A stretch of 5,511 nucleotides of DNA from Acidovorax sp. Lineage in GTDB: Bacteria; Pseudomonadota; Gammaproteobacteria; Burkholderiales; Burkholderiaceae_C. The translations under genes and the position numbers were made by a program. Where the stretch lies: the NCBI GenBank assembly GCA_011620245.1, contig WOZN01000091.1, positions 1 to 5,511 on the forward strand. Reading direction: 5' to 3'. Under the pieces are notes generated by a model. It ran no database searches, had not been told where the DNA came from, and saw only the letters and a list, made by a program, of their open reading frames with translations. Below, piece by piece: positions 1 through 5,511 of the stretch (position 1 is its first letter; the number at the start of each line of letters is the position of its first letter).

Positions 1-968
1 TACATGAAGAACAGCTGGCCGGTCACCGGCATGCCGGTCGTGAACATGTGGTGGGCCCACACGATGAACGACAGGATGGCGATGGACGAGGTGGCATACA
101 CCATGGAGGCGTAGCCAAACAGCTTCTTGCGTGCGAAGGCGGGAACTATCTGGCTGATGATGCCGAAGGCCGGCAGGATCATGATGTACACCTCGGGGTG
201 GCCGAAGAACCAGAAGATGTGCTGGTACATCACCGGGTCACCGCCGCCTGCAGGGTTGAAGAAGCTGGTGCCGAAGTGGCGGTCTGTCAGCGTCATGGTG
301 ATGGCGCCGGCCAGCACGGGCATCACGGCGATCAGCAGGTAGGCAGTGATGAGCCATGTCCAGGCGAACATCGGCATCTTCATCAGCGTCATGCCAGGGG
401 CACGCATGTTCAGGACGGTCACGATGATGTTGATCGAGCCCATGATGGAACTGGCACCCAGGATGTGCATCGCAAAGATGCCGGCGTCCATCGAGGGGCC
501 CATCTGCAGCGTCAGCGGGGCATACAGCGTCCAGCCAGCGGCGGGCGCGCCGCCGGGCATGAAGAAGGAACTCACCAGCATCAATGCGGCAGGAATCATC
601 AGCCAGAAGCTGAAGTTGTTCATGCGCGCGAAGGCCATGTCGGAAGCGCCGATCTGCAGCGGGATCATCCAGTTCGCAAACCCCACGAAGGCCGGCATGA
701 TGGCGCCGAACACCATGATCAGGCCGTGCATGGTGGTGAGCTGGTTGAACAGTTCGGGGTTGACCAGTTGCAGGCCGGGCTGGAACAGCTCGGCACGGAT
801 CAGCAGCGCCAGAACGCCGCCGATCATCAGCATGGTGAACGAGAACAGCAGGTACAGCGTACCAATGTCCTTGTGGTTGGTGGCAAACACCCAGCGGCGC
901 CAGCCAGACGGTGCATGGCTGTCGTGGCTGTCGTGTGCGTGCCCGCGATTGTCCAGAACTGCGCTCAT
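1..968 (-). CDS. coxA: Cytochrome c oxidase subunit I, 5' part (truncated by window edge)
   Basis: Catalytic subunit of an aa3/caa3-type heme-copper oxidase in the inner membrane; it reduces O2 to water and pumps protons. The ATG at 968 is preceded by GAGGAA (6-nt spacing). The 322 codons visible are about 60% of the usual ~530. Residues seen, by family knowledge: low-spin heme a ligand His81 (TMHGLIMVF), D-channel entry Asp110 followed by RMNN, the CuB/active-site motif GHPEVY with His257, Glu259 and crosslinked Tyr261, and the CuB His pair 306-307 (VWAHHMF). The Glu in GHPEV marks an A1-type oxidase. The K-channel lysine and the heme a3 ligand lie beyond the window. It starts 30 bp after the coxB stop with no terminator between, so the two are very probably co-transcribed. 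No frameshift is visible; the incompleteness is only the window edge. The identity is secure. Confidence 0.97.
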   Translation of the reverse strand, partial: MSAVLDNRGHAHDSHDSHAPSGWRRWVFATNHKDIGTLYLLFSFTMLMIGGVLALLIRAELFQPGLQLVNPELFNQLTTMHGLIMVFGAIMPAFVGFANWMIPLQIGASDMAFARMNNFSFWLMIPAALMLVSSFFMPGGAPAAGWTLYAPLTLQMGPSMDAGIFAMHILGASSIMGSINIIVTVLNMRAPGMTLMKMPMFAWTWLITAYLLIAVMPVLAGAITMTLTDRHFGTSFFNPAGGGDPVMYQHIFWFFGHPEVYIMILPAFGIISQIVPAFARKKLFGYASMVYATSSIAILSFIVWAHHMFTTGMPVTGQLFFM

Positions 969-974
969 TTTGAA

Positions 975-980
975 TTCCTC
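975..980 (-). promoter_or_regulatory. Ribosome binding site of coxA
   Basis: GAGGAA on the minus strand, 6 nt before the coxA ATG at 968. It is a good Shine-Dalgarno match, lies inside the 30-bp coxB-coxA gap and fixes the coxA start. Confidence 0.75.
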
Positions 981-998
981 AATGCTGTGGGGCGGTGA

Positions 999-2168
999 TT
1001 ACTTGCCACGCTGGGCCACAATTTCCGCTGGCTGAACCAGTTGCCCGGTCTTGTTTGACCAGTTGTTCTTGGTGTAGGTGACCACTGCAGCGATATCGGT
1101 ATCGCTCAGTTGCGCCCACACAGGCATGGCTCCGTTGTTCACGCCCTTGAGCAACACCTGAATCTGTCTGGCATGGTCGGTGTCGAGCACGATGGCGGAA
1201 CCATCCAGGGGTTTGATGGGGCCGGCACCCTTGCCGTTGGCCTGGTGGCAGGCTGCGCAGTTGGCGGCGTAGACTTTTTCACCACGCTTGAGAATGTCTT
1301 CCAGTGCCCACACCTTCGAAGGATCGTCCAGCTTGGAAGCCGCCTTTTTCTTCTGGTCGACTACCCACTGGCTGTAATCCTCGGCCGACAACACCTTTAC
1401 ATGGATAGGCATGTAGGCATGCTCCTTGCCACACAGTTCGGCGCACTGACCGTAGTAGTCGCCGACCTTCTCGGCGCGGAACCAGGTATCGCGCACGAAG
1501 CCCGGAATCGCATCCTGTTTGATGCCGAAGGCCGGCACCATGAAAGAATGGATCACGTCATTGGCGGTGGTGATGATGCGCACCTTCTTGTTCACAGGAA
1601 CCACCATCGGGTTGTCCACCTTGAGCAGGTAGTTGTCAGGCGCTTCGCTCACGTTGCCGCTGTCGGACATGGCGCGGTGGCTGCTGTCGAGCATGGAGAT
1701 GAAGGCCAGGCCTTCACCTTCGCCCGTGATGTAGTCATAGCCCCATTTCCACTGGTAACCGGTGGCCTTGATGGTCAGGTCGGCGTTGGTGGTGTCTTTC
1801 TGGGCCACCAGGACCTTCGTGGCCGGCAGGGCCATGAGGATCACGATGATGAAAGGAACAATGGTCCAGACCACTTCCACCGTAACGGACTCGTGGAAAT
1901 TGGCCGACTTGGCGCCCCTGGATTTGCGGTGCTTCCAGATCGAATAGAACATCACGGTAAACACCGCGACGAAGATCACCGTGCAGATGATCAGCATCAT
2001 CCAGTGCAGGAAATGCTGCTCTTCGGCAATCCTGGTGGCGGGTGGCGCCAGGTTCAACTGGTTGACCGCAGGGCCACCGGGCAGGTCTTGAACGGCATGG
2101 GCCGCGGTGCCCACCCATACACCGGCAGTCAGCAGCAGAGAAGCCAGCTTGTTGGAAATGCTCTTCAT
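999..2168 (-). CDS. coxB: Cytochrome c oxidase subunit II with fused cytochrome c domain (caa3-type)
   Basis: Accepts electrons from soluble cytochrome c or another donor and passes them through CuA to subunit I. The product is 389 aa from ATG 2168. A GTG nine bases upstream (2177) is also open, but the ATG gives a clean signal peptide ending near AAHA (residue 25). Two membrane helices lie at about 54-78 and 98-118, followed by the periplasmic cupredoxin domain. Visible CuA ligands are His207 (DVIHSFMVP), Cys242, Glu244, Cys246, His250 and Met253 (QCAELCGKEH..M). The aromatic patch YQWKWGYDY (138-146) is the usual electron entry region. A C-terminal class I cytochrome c domain follows, with heme motif CAACH (304-308) and probable axial Met348 (GAMPVW). 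Plain subunit II is about 250-290 aa, so the extra length is this fusion. It is the first cox gene of the leftward cluster, 59 bp downstream of the DUF2244-like gene. I saw no convincing promoter directly upstream. Confidence 0.97.
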   Translation of the reverse strand: MKSISNKLASLLLTAGVWVGTAAHAVQDLPGGPAVNQLNLAPPATRIAEEQHFLHWMMLIICTVIFVAVFTVMFYSIWKHRKSRGAKSANFHESVTVEVVWTIVPFIIVILMALPATKVLVAQKDTTNADLTIKATGYQWKWGYDYITGEGEGLAFISMLDSSHRAMSDSGNVSEAPDNYLLKVDNPMVVPVNKKVRIITTANDVIHSFMVPAFGIKQDAIPGFVRDTWFRAEKVGDYYGQCAELCGKEHAYMPIHVKVLSAEDYSQWVVDQKKKAASKLDDPSKVWALEDILKRGEKVYAANCAACHQANGKGAGPIKPLDGSAIVLDTDHARQIQVLLKGVNNGAMPVWAQLSDTDIAAVVTYTKNNWSNKTGQLVQPAEIVAQRGK

Positions 2169-2227
2169 AGTTCTCACTTACATCTAAGCCTCAATTTAAC
2201 CAACCACTTGGGCGCACCTGCGCGAGG

Positions 2228-2695
2228 TCAGGCGGCGCGCAAGGCCATGCGAATCTCCGATGCCAGGGCCGGGCGAAGCTCGGGGCGAACGAAGCGCCCC
2301 ACTTCCACCGATCGCCCCTGCGCAGACAGCGTGATAAGCGAACGGTCCCCGGTTTTAGGCTCCACTCGAACCCGGCTCCGGTCAAACTCGGCGCGCTCCA
2401 GCCGGCCTGCAGTCTCCTTCTCCACCACCAGGCGTGAGCCTTGCAGTGAAATCCTCTCGCCATCCGCCGCATGGCGACCGTGCCTGGCGAATCCCATCCC
2501 TACAGCAACGATGGCGAGCCAGCCAAAAGGAATGCCCCACCGGCCGCCAAACATCCAGAAAAGCAGGGCCATTGCCAGCGACAAGGCGCACAACCATATC
2601 CATATCCGCGCGCGTGCCACCGAGCCATTGCAGGGCAGTTGCCAGTCAATCCGCTGGCCCGACACCGTAGCAAAATGAAAAATCAGACTTGTCAA
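2228..2695 (-). CDS. DUF2244-like small integral membrane protein
   Basis: Function unknown. In proteobacteria, DUF2244 proteins are commonly encoded beside cytochrome oxidase genes, and this one lies 59 bp upstream of coxB on the same strand. From the TTG at 2695 it is 155 aa. A short N-terminus ending in IDWQL is followed by two adjacent membrane helices (about 31-50 and 54-71) and a basic loop (RHGRH). A soluble C-terminal domain follows with the family-like stretch ADGERISLQGSRLVVE, and near the end GRFVRPELRPALASEIR. The start is uncertain: the open frame begins right after a TGA at 2753-2755 and has no ATG before mid-helix. TTG 2749 (173 aa), TTG 2695 (155 aa) and GTG 2665 (145 aa) are all possible, and none has a strong ribosome site. 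I chose 2695 because its length and the spacing to DWQL fit relatives as I remember them. The usual RNCS motif reads CNGS here. Family assignment rests on recall of the pattern. Confidence 0.72.
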   Translation of the reverse strand: MTSLIFHFATVSGQRIDWQLPCNGSVARARIWIWLCALSLAMALLFWMFGGRWGIPFGWLAIVAVGMGFARHGRHAADGERISLQGSRLVVEKETAGRLERAEFDRSRVRVEPKTGDRSLITLSAQGRSVEVGRFVRPELRPALASEIRMALRAA

Positions 2696-2717
2696 CACAA
2701 ACGCCTGGCAAACGGCC

Positions 2718-2733
2718 ACTGCACCAGTGCAGT
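2718..2733. repeat. 16-bp dyad upstream of the DUF2244-coxB-coxA cluster
   Basis: ACTGCAC-CA-GTGCAGT: two perfect 7-bp arms around a 2-bp centre, in the gap between the bioC-like stop (2789) and the DUF2244-like start (about 2695). The loop is too short for a good RNA hairpin and there is no T-tract, so an operator-type protein site is more plausible than a terminator. No regulator can be named from the sequence, and chance occurrence is possible. Confidence 0.3.
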
Positions 2734-2788
2734 ACACAAACGTAACCAACTTTCAATCGTCGGGAATTGTAGCGCTCCTTGTCCCATG

Positions 2789-3712
2789 TCATTGACAAGG
2801 CTTCACGACTCGGCTCTTGTCGCCACCTTCGCGCAACATGGCCCGCATGTCTTGCAGCGAGACCGCGCTACTGGCGCTCACCCGCACCCTTGGTTTGGGT
2901 TTGTAAGCATGGCCATAGATGATTTCAAACGTCAGCACCAGTTGCCCATCCTGCTGCGGATCACCCAGCTTGTCCTGTAAAACTTCGTGAAGGCGGCTGC
3001 GCCAGTGGCGTCCGCGCAACGCCGGGAAGCGCTGGGGGTGCAGATTGCACCCCAGCTCCGCCAGTTCCTGCAGCAGGCGCTGCGGCGTGGCAAAGGTGAG
3101 CCGGATGCGCTCCATGTCCATCACTGGTTCGGCAAAGCCGGCCTGCACCAGCATGTCGCCCCAGTCGTGCATGTCGGTAAAAACATGCCCCGCGGGCGGC
3201 CAGCCAAGCGCGGCATACACCGCGTGCAGCTCCTTCACGGTGTCGGGCCCGAGGCACGAGAACATCAGATAACCATCCACGGCCAGCGCGCGATGCCACT
3301 GGGCGATGAGCGCCTGCGGATCGCTCGCCATGTGCAGGGCCATGTTGGCCCAGAGCATCTGCACGCTCCCTTCCTGCGGCAAGCCGAACCGCGGGCGCCC
3401 TGCACTCCATCGCGCCGCGCTCCACCATGGCCGGGTCAGCGCCTGCATCGCGACAGGAAGACAGTGGGGAGACGTTTCCGTCACCTGGCAAAGCGCCTGG
3501 GGATAGCGGGCACGGACAAGGGCGTGGCCTTGCAGCCCCCCCCGCACGGCGTCCCAATGGCACCAGGCGGCGGGAGGCTGGCGAATCCACTGCAGCCGGT
3601 CGTCCATGCGCCGGGCCACTTCTTCGTGCAACCAGGGCGAATGGGCAGGTGCTGCGGCATGCCAGCGGGCTGCAGCAACGGGATCGATGGTGGGAGGATG
3701 CTCGGTGGACAT
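2789..3712 (-). CDS. BioC-like methyltransferase with degenerate SAM motif
   Basis: The product is 307 aa from ATG 3712. BioC methylates malonyl-ACP with SAM at the start of pimeloyl (biotin) synthesis. BioC-like landmarks, in order: N-terminal IDPVAAARWHAAAP...LHEEVARRM (9-36); WANMALHMASDP (121-132), corresponding to the post-motif SNLALQW region; RALAVDGYLMFSCLGPDTVKEL (141-162, matching the family's LRPGGLLLFSTFGPDTLKEL); DMHDWGDMLVQAGFAEPVMDME (180-201); and C-terminal FEIIYGHAYKPKPR. The expected motif I (D-x-GxGxG) is absent: the site reads WCHWDAVRGG (50-59). SAM binding is therefore doubtful, and the protein may be a divergent BioC or have another role. The reading frame upstream stays open to 4006, but that part is the shadow of comF; ATG 3712 begins the family-like sequence. 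No clear ribosome site precedes it. No other bio genes are visible. It is divergent from comF and 93 bp upstream of the DUF2244-like gene, with which it may be co-transcribed. Confidence 0.82.
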   Translation of the reverse strand: MSTEHPPTIDPVAAARWHAAAPAHSPWLHEEVARRMDDRLQWIRQPPAAWCHWDAVRGGLQGHALVRARYPQALCQVTETSPHCLPVAMQALTRPWWSAARWSAGRPRFGLPQEGSVQMLWANMALHMASDPQALIAQWHRALAVDGYLMFSCLGPDTVKELHAVYAALGWPPAGHVFTDMHDWGDMLVQAGFAEPVMDMERIRLTFATPQRLLQELAELGCNLHPQRFPALRGRHWRSRLHEVLQDKLGDPQQDGQLVLTFEIIYGHAYKPKPRVRVSASSAVSLQDMRAMLREGGDKSRVVKPCQ

Positions 3713-3747
3713 GGCTGCAAAGAAGGGCAGACGAGTATATTGATGGA
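3713..3747. promoter_or_regulatory. 35-bp divergent start region between the bioC-like gene and comF
   Basis: Both genes start outward from this 35-bp gap, so both promoters must sit in it or reach into the genes. A TATATT (3736-3741, plus strand) is spaced as a -10 element that would start transcription at or next to the comF ATG (3748). On the minus strand, TATACT (3739-3734) is a -10-like box for the methyltransferase gene. No well-spaced -35 was found for either, so the exact promoter is only suggested. Confidence 0.35.
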
Positions 3748-4470
3748 ATGTTTTACAAGACGCTGGCAGGGACATCGCGGCGCATCGGCGCGCTGATCGA
3801 CCGCCTGCCGAGCCAGTGCGCCGTGTGCCACGCCTGGCCGGCTCGGCGCGTGTGCGATGGCTGTGCCGCCCGGTTTGCGCAACCCCGCGCGCGCTGCGTG
3901 CGCTGCGCCTTGCCGGTGCCCGAAGGCGTCTCGGAATGCGGCGCCTGCCTGCGCGAGCCACCTGGGCTGGATGCCTGCTTTGCAGCGGTGGACTATGGCT
4001 ACCCATGGGCCGGCGCCATCGCCGAATTCAAGTTCCGCGGCGATCCCGGATGGGCAGCGGCGCTGGCCACGCTGCTGCGCAGCACGCCCTGGGTGGAACC
4101 TGCGCTGGAAGCCGCCGACCGCGTGCTGCCGGTACCCCTGTCCCGCGAACGCCTGCGCGAGCGCGGCTTCAACCAGGCCGCCCTGCTGGCCCGCCACATC
4201 GCCGGCCCCAAGGTGGACGCCACCCTGCTGCTGCGGCTGCGCGCCACCGAGGCGCAAAGCGGCCTGCCGCGCAGCCAGCGCCTGCGCAACCTGCAGGGCG
4301 CGTTTGCCGCCGAGCCGACCCGCGCGGCCGCCTTGCAGGGGCAACGCATTGTGCTGGTCGACGATGTCATGACCACCGGTGCCACGCTGAATGCGGCAGC
4401 CCACGCACTGCGCCAGGCCGGCGCCGCGCACATCACGGCCATGGTGGTGGCGCGCACCGAACGGACCTGA
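3748..4470 (+). CDS. comF: ComF family phosphoribosyltransferase-like protein
   Basis: Cytoplasmic protein of 240 aa, a typical length. In naturally transformable bacteria ComF is needed for handling incoming single-stranded DNA; homologues (GntX) occur in bacteria not known to be competent. The N-terminus carries four CxxC pairs (Cys24/27, 36/39, 50/53, 64/67), consistent with a zinc-binding ribbon. The type I phosphoribosyltransferase fold follows: FKFRGD (95-100), LPVPLSRERLRERGFNQA (127-144), the RSQRLRNLQGAF block (176-186), and the PRPP-loop VLVDDVMTTGATL (202-214) with both acidic residues and TTG intact. The frame is open upstream to 3427, but only as a shadow of the opposite gene; the ATG at 3748, just before the zinc ribbon, is the natural start. 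It has only a weak GATGGA in front and could be leaderless. No DNA-uptake genes are in the window, so competence is an inference from family only. Confidence 0.95.
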   Translation: MFYKTLAGTSRRIGALIDRLPSQCAVCHAWPARRVCDGCAARFAQPRARCVRCALPVPEGVSECGACLREPPGLDACFAAVDYGYPWAGAIAEFKFRGDPGWAAALATLLRSTPWVEPALEAADRVLPVPLSRERLRERGFNQAALLARHIAGPKVDATLLLRLRATEAQSGLPRSQRLRNLQGAFAAEPTRAAALQGQRIVLVDDVMTTGATLNAAAHALRQAGAAHITAMVVARTERT

Positions 4471-4528
4471 AACCTTTGTTTACGACGGCGCTGCACGGTG
4501 CCCGTGCGGCCACCCGACAATACGGGCC

Positions 4529-5032
4529 ATGTTCCATATCGTTCTGGTCGAACCCGAGATACCGCCCAACACCGGCAATGTGATTCGCCTGGCGGCCAAC
4601 ACGGGCTGCACGCTGCACCTGATCGAGCCCCTGGGGTTTTCGATGGAAGACCGGCTGATGCGCCGCGCCGGGCTGGACTATCACGAATACACACAGGTAC
4701 AGCGGCATCCGGGGTGGACCGCTTTCCTGCGCAGTGCCCAGCCCGACCCGACACGCATGTTTGCCCTGACCACGCACAGCAGCCAGAACGCCTATGACAC
4801 CTGCTTTCTACCCGGTGACTGGCTGGTTTTCGGAGCGGAGACACGGGGGTTGCCCCCCGAGTTGCGCGAAACCTTCCCGCCCGCGCAGCGCGTGCGCCTG
4901 CCCATGGTGGCTGGTCAACGCAGCCTGAACCTGTCCAACGCGGTTGCAGTGACCGTTTTTGAAGCCTGGCGCCAGAATAGTTTTGGCATGCCCGGCTTGG
5001 CGGCCACAGCCCCGCTGCAACAGTTGATCTGA
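4529..5032 (+). CDS. trmL: tRNA (cytidine/uridine-2'-O-)-methyltransferase, SPOUT family
   Basis: Transfers a methyl group from SAM to the ribose 2'-O of wobble nucleotide 34 in tRNA-Leu isoacceptors. The product is 167 aa; the E. coli enzyme is 157. Family blocks seen: N-terminal FHIVLVEPEIPPNTGN then IRLAANTG (2-26); EPLGF and RRAGLDY in the first half; the substrate/SAM block VFGAETRGLP; and the C-terminal knot block RSLNLSNAVAV followed by FEAWRQ. All key motifs appear intact. The ATG at 4529 begins exactly at the conserved MFHIVL start; the frame is open upstream but unrelated there. No clear Shine-Dalgarno precedes it. It lies 58 bp after comF on the same strand and may share its transcript. 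A hairpin begins two bases after its stop. Confidence 0.95.
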   Translation: MFHIVLVEPEIPPNTGNVIRLAANTGCTLHLIEPLGFSMEDRLMRRAGLDYHEYTQVQRHPGWTAFLRSAQPDPTRMFALTTHSSQNAYDTCFLPGDWLVFGAETRGLPPELRETFPPAQRVRLPMVAGQRSLNLSNAVAVTVFEAWRQNSFGMPGLAATAPLQQLI

Positions 5033-5034
5033 CG

Positions 5035-5063
5035 CCTTGCCCATCAGGATGCCTGATGCAAGG
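5035..5063 (+). terminator. Hairpin immediately after trmL, terminator-like without U-tract
   Basis: CCTTGC pairs with GCAAGG and ATCAGG with CCTGAT, giving 12 base pairs with a 2-nt CC bulge on the left arm and a 3-nt ATG loop. It starts 2 nt after the trmL stop. No run of T follows, so it is not a classical intrinsic terminator. It may end or protect the trmL mRNA 3' end. Confidence 0.45.
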
Positions 5064-5124
5064 ATATCCGACGCTGCGAGTGAGGTTGCCCCTGGAGTTC
5101 TTAGCCCTTGTTGAAAATACCGAC

Positions 5125-5130
5125 AAGGAG
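5125..5130 (+). promoter_or_regulatory. Ribosome binding site of the truncated transposase gene
   Basis: AAGGAG, 7 nt before the ATG at 5138. It is the strongest Shine-Dalgarno in the window, although the gene it serves is only a remnant. Confidence 0.7.
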
Positions 5131-5240
5131 TTGAGCAATGAGTGACAAGCAGGTACGTGCGCAGTTCACGCAGAAGTTCAAGCTGGAGGCAGTGCACCAG
5201 GTGCGCGCGGGTCAGGCCATCTCGGTGGTAGCGAAGGTCA

Positions 5241-5307
5241 GGGGCATTTTGGGGGCACATTTCTGGGGGCATCGGAAAACCCGGAAAAGTGCCCCAACGG
5301 TGCCCCA
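5241..5307. repeat. Cluster of direct and inverted GGGGCA repeats
   Basis: Three copies of (G)GGGGCA on the plus strand (core at 5241, 5252 and 5266, followed by TTTT, CATTT and TCGG) face two inverted copies TGCCCC (5290 and 5301). Spacing is 11, 14 and 11 bases, near one DNA turn. The array starts exactly where the transposase homology ends. Such clusters could be recombinase or excisionase arm sites of a lost integrative element near the tRNA gene; that role is inference. GGGGGCACATTT and AAAAGTGCCCC could also fold together in RNA. Confidence 0.6.
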
Positions 5308-5325
5308 GAACATCGCGGCTTCAAC

Positions 5326-5345
5326 CGGACGCAAGCGGACGCAAC
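5326..5345. repeat. 10-bp tandem repeat
   Basis: CGGACGCAAG is followed directly by CGGACGCAAC (9 of 10 identical), with a partial third copy AGGAC after it. It lies between the GGGGCA cluster and the tRNA terminator. No known function is recognised; it is compatible with an integrase accessory site or a simple slippage duplication. Confidence 0.55.
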
Positions 5346-5350
5346 AGGAC

Positions 5351-5388
5351 AAAAAAAACCCCGCTCTCCTATGACGGGGCGGGGTTTT
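5351..5388 (-). terminator. Rho-independent terminator of the tRNA-Ser gene
   Basis: Read leftwards: AAAACCCCGC, a 14-nt loop, GCGGGGTTTT, then four more T (eight T in total at 5358-5351). The 10-bp GC-rich stem followed by a U-tract is a textbook intrinsic terminator, starting 33 nt after the tRNA 3' end. On the plus strand only four T follow, so rightward termination would be weak. Confidence 0.88.
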
Positions 5389-5420
5389 GTGGACTGTAAC
5401 GCACTGTAGTGGAGCCAATC

Positions 5421-5511
<91 letters not shown>

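Larger units (their letters stand above)
5138..5374 (+). pseudogene. Truncated IS3-type transposase OrfA (N-terminal fragment)
   Basis: The first 35-37 codons (5138 to about 5246) read MSDKQVRAQFTQKFKLEAV then VRAGQAISVVAKVRGI. This is the start of a helix-turn-helix OrfA of IS3-type elements (HTH_Tnp_1), which binds the ends of the element and works with OrfB. Homologues normally continue into a second helix and a leucine zipper and reach about 90-100 aa. Here the sequence departs into GGGGCA repeats after GI, and the frame runs on by chance to a TGA at 5372-5374 inside the terminator of the tRNA. No OrfB is present. The ribosome site is intact, so a short peptide could still be made, but not a working transposase. 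It lies between trmL and tRNA-Ser and is read as an insertion remnant. The exact IS cannot be named from sequence alone. Confidence 0.72.

Noticed and set aside
48..998. 316-codon plus-strand open frame
   Set aside because: Antisense to coxA, whose heme and copper ligands are all in place; low-complexity His/Gly-rich translation.
1110..2678. 522-codon plus-strand open frame
   Set aside because: Antisense to coxB and the DUF2244-like gene, both with clear family motifs. The translation is rich in His, Arg and Gly with no recognisable domain, as expected of a shadow frame in GC-rich DNA.
2987..3796. 269-codon plus-strand open frame
   Set aside because: Antisense to the BioC-like gene; no recognisable protein features.
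3713..4006. N-terminal extension of the methyltransferase frame
   Set aside because: Arg-rich translation that overlaps comF; the conserved part begins at the ATG at 3712.
3481..4431. 316-codon minus-strand open frame opposite comF
   Set aside because: Shadow of comF and the start of the methyltransferase gene; no domain, skewed composition.
3999..5138. 379-codon minus-strand open frame across comF and trmL
   Set aside because: Antisense to two well-supported genes; Arg/Ser-rich with no motif.
5241..5345. CRISPR array
   Set aside because: Repeats are only 6-10 bases, partly inverted and irregularly spaced; no spacers of regular length and no cas genes.

Overview
The window looks like a chromosomal segment of a GC-rich betaproteobacterium, most likely of the Comamonadaceae (Acidovorax/Comamonas/Diaphorobacter-like). 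This is inferred from codon use and protein style: a cytochrome c-fused cytochrome oxidase subunit II, a DUF2244-type gene just upstream of it, and a BioC-like methyltransferase divergent from comF. No database search was possible.

Layout. Positions 1-2789 read leftwards (minus strand) and hold respiratory genes: the first 322 codons of coxA (aa3/caa3-type oxidase subunit I, cut by the window edge), coxB (subunit II with a CuA centre and a fused C-terminal cytochrome c domain), and upstream a small DUF2244-like membrane protein gene without an ATG start. Further upstream on the same strand (2789-3712) is a BioC-like methyltransferase whose SAM-binding glycine motif is degenerate. Only 35 bp separate it from comF (3748-4470, plus strand, competence-type phosphoribosyltransferase with four CxxC pairs). 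comF is followed by trmL (4529-5032), a SPOUT tRNA 2'-O-methyltransferase.

The right end (5033-5421) has no intact gene. It holds a hairpin just after trmL, a truncated IS3-type orfA that keeps its ribosome binding site but loses homology after about 35 codons, a cluster of direct and inverted GGGGCA repeats starting at that breakpoint, a 10-bp tandem repeat, and a strong terminator for the leftward tRNA. The last 90 bases are a complete tRNA-Ser(CGA) gene on the minus strand with encoded CCA. Mobile-element debris abutting a tRNA 3' end suggests a decayed integration hotspot.

Functionally, coxB and coxA encode the core of a terminal oxidase that takes electrons from cytochrome c and reduces oxygen to water while pumping protons; the DUF2244 gene probably travels with them. 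comF and trmL concern DNA uptake/phosphoribosyl chemistry and tRNA wobble modification and are probably only loosely coupled. I see no complete new defence or mobile system here. The most unusual points are the methyltransferase without a GxGxG motif (with a G8 homopolymer at that site) and the repeat-flanked IS scar beside tRNA-Ser.
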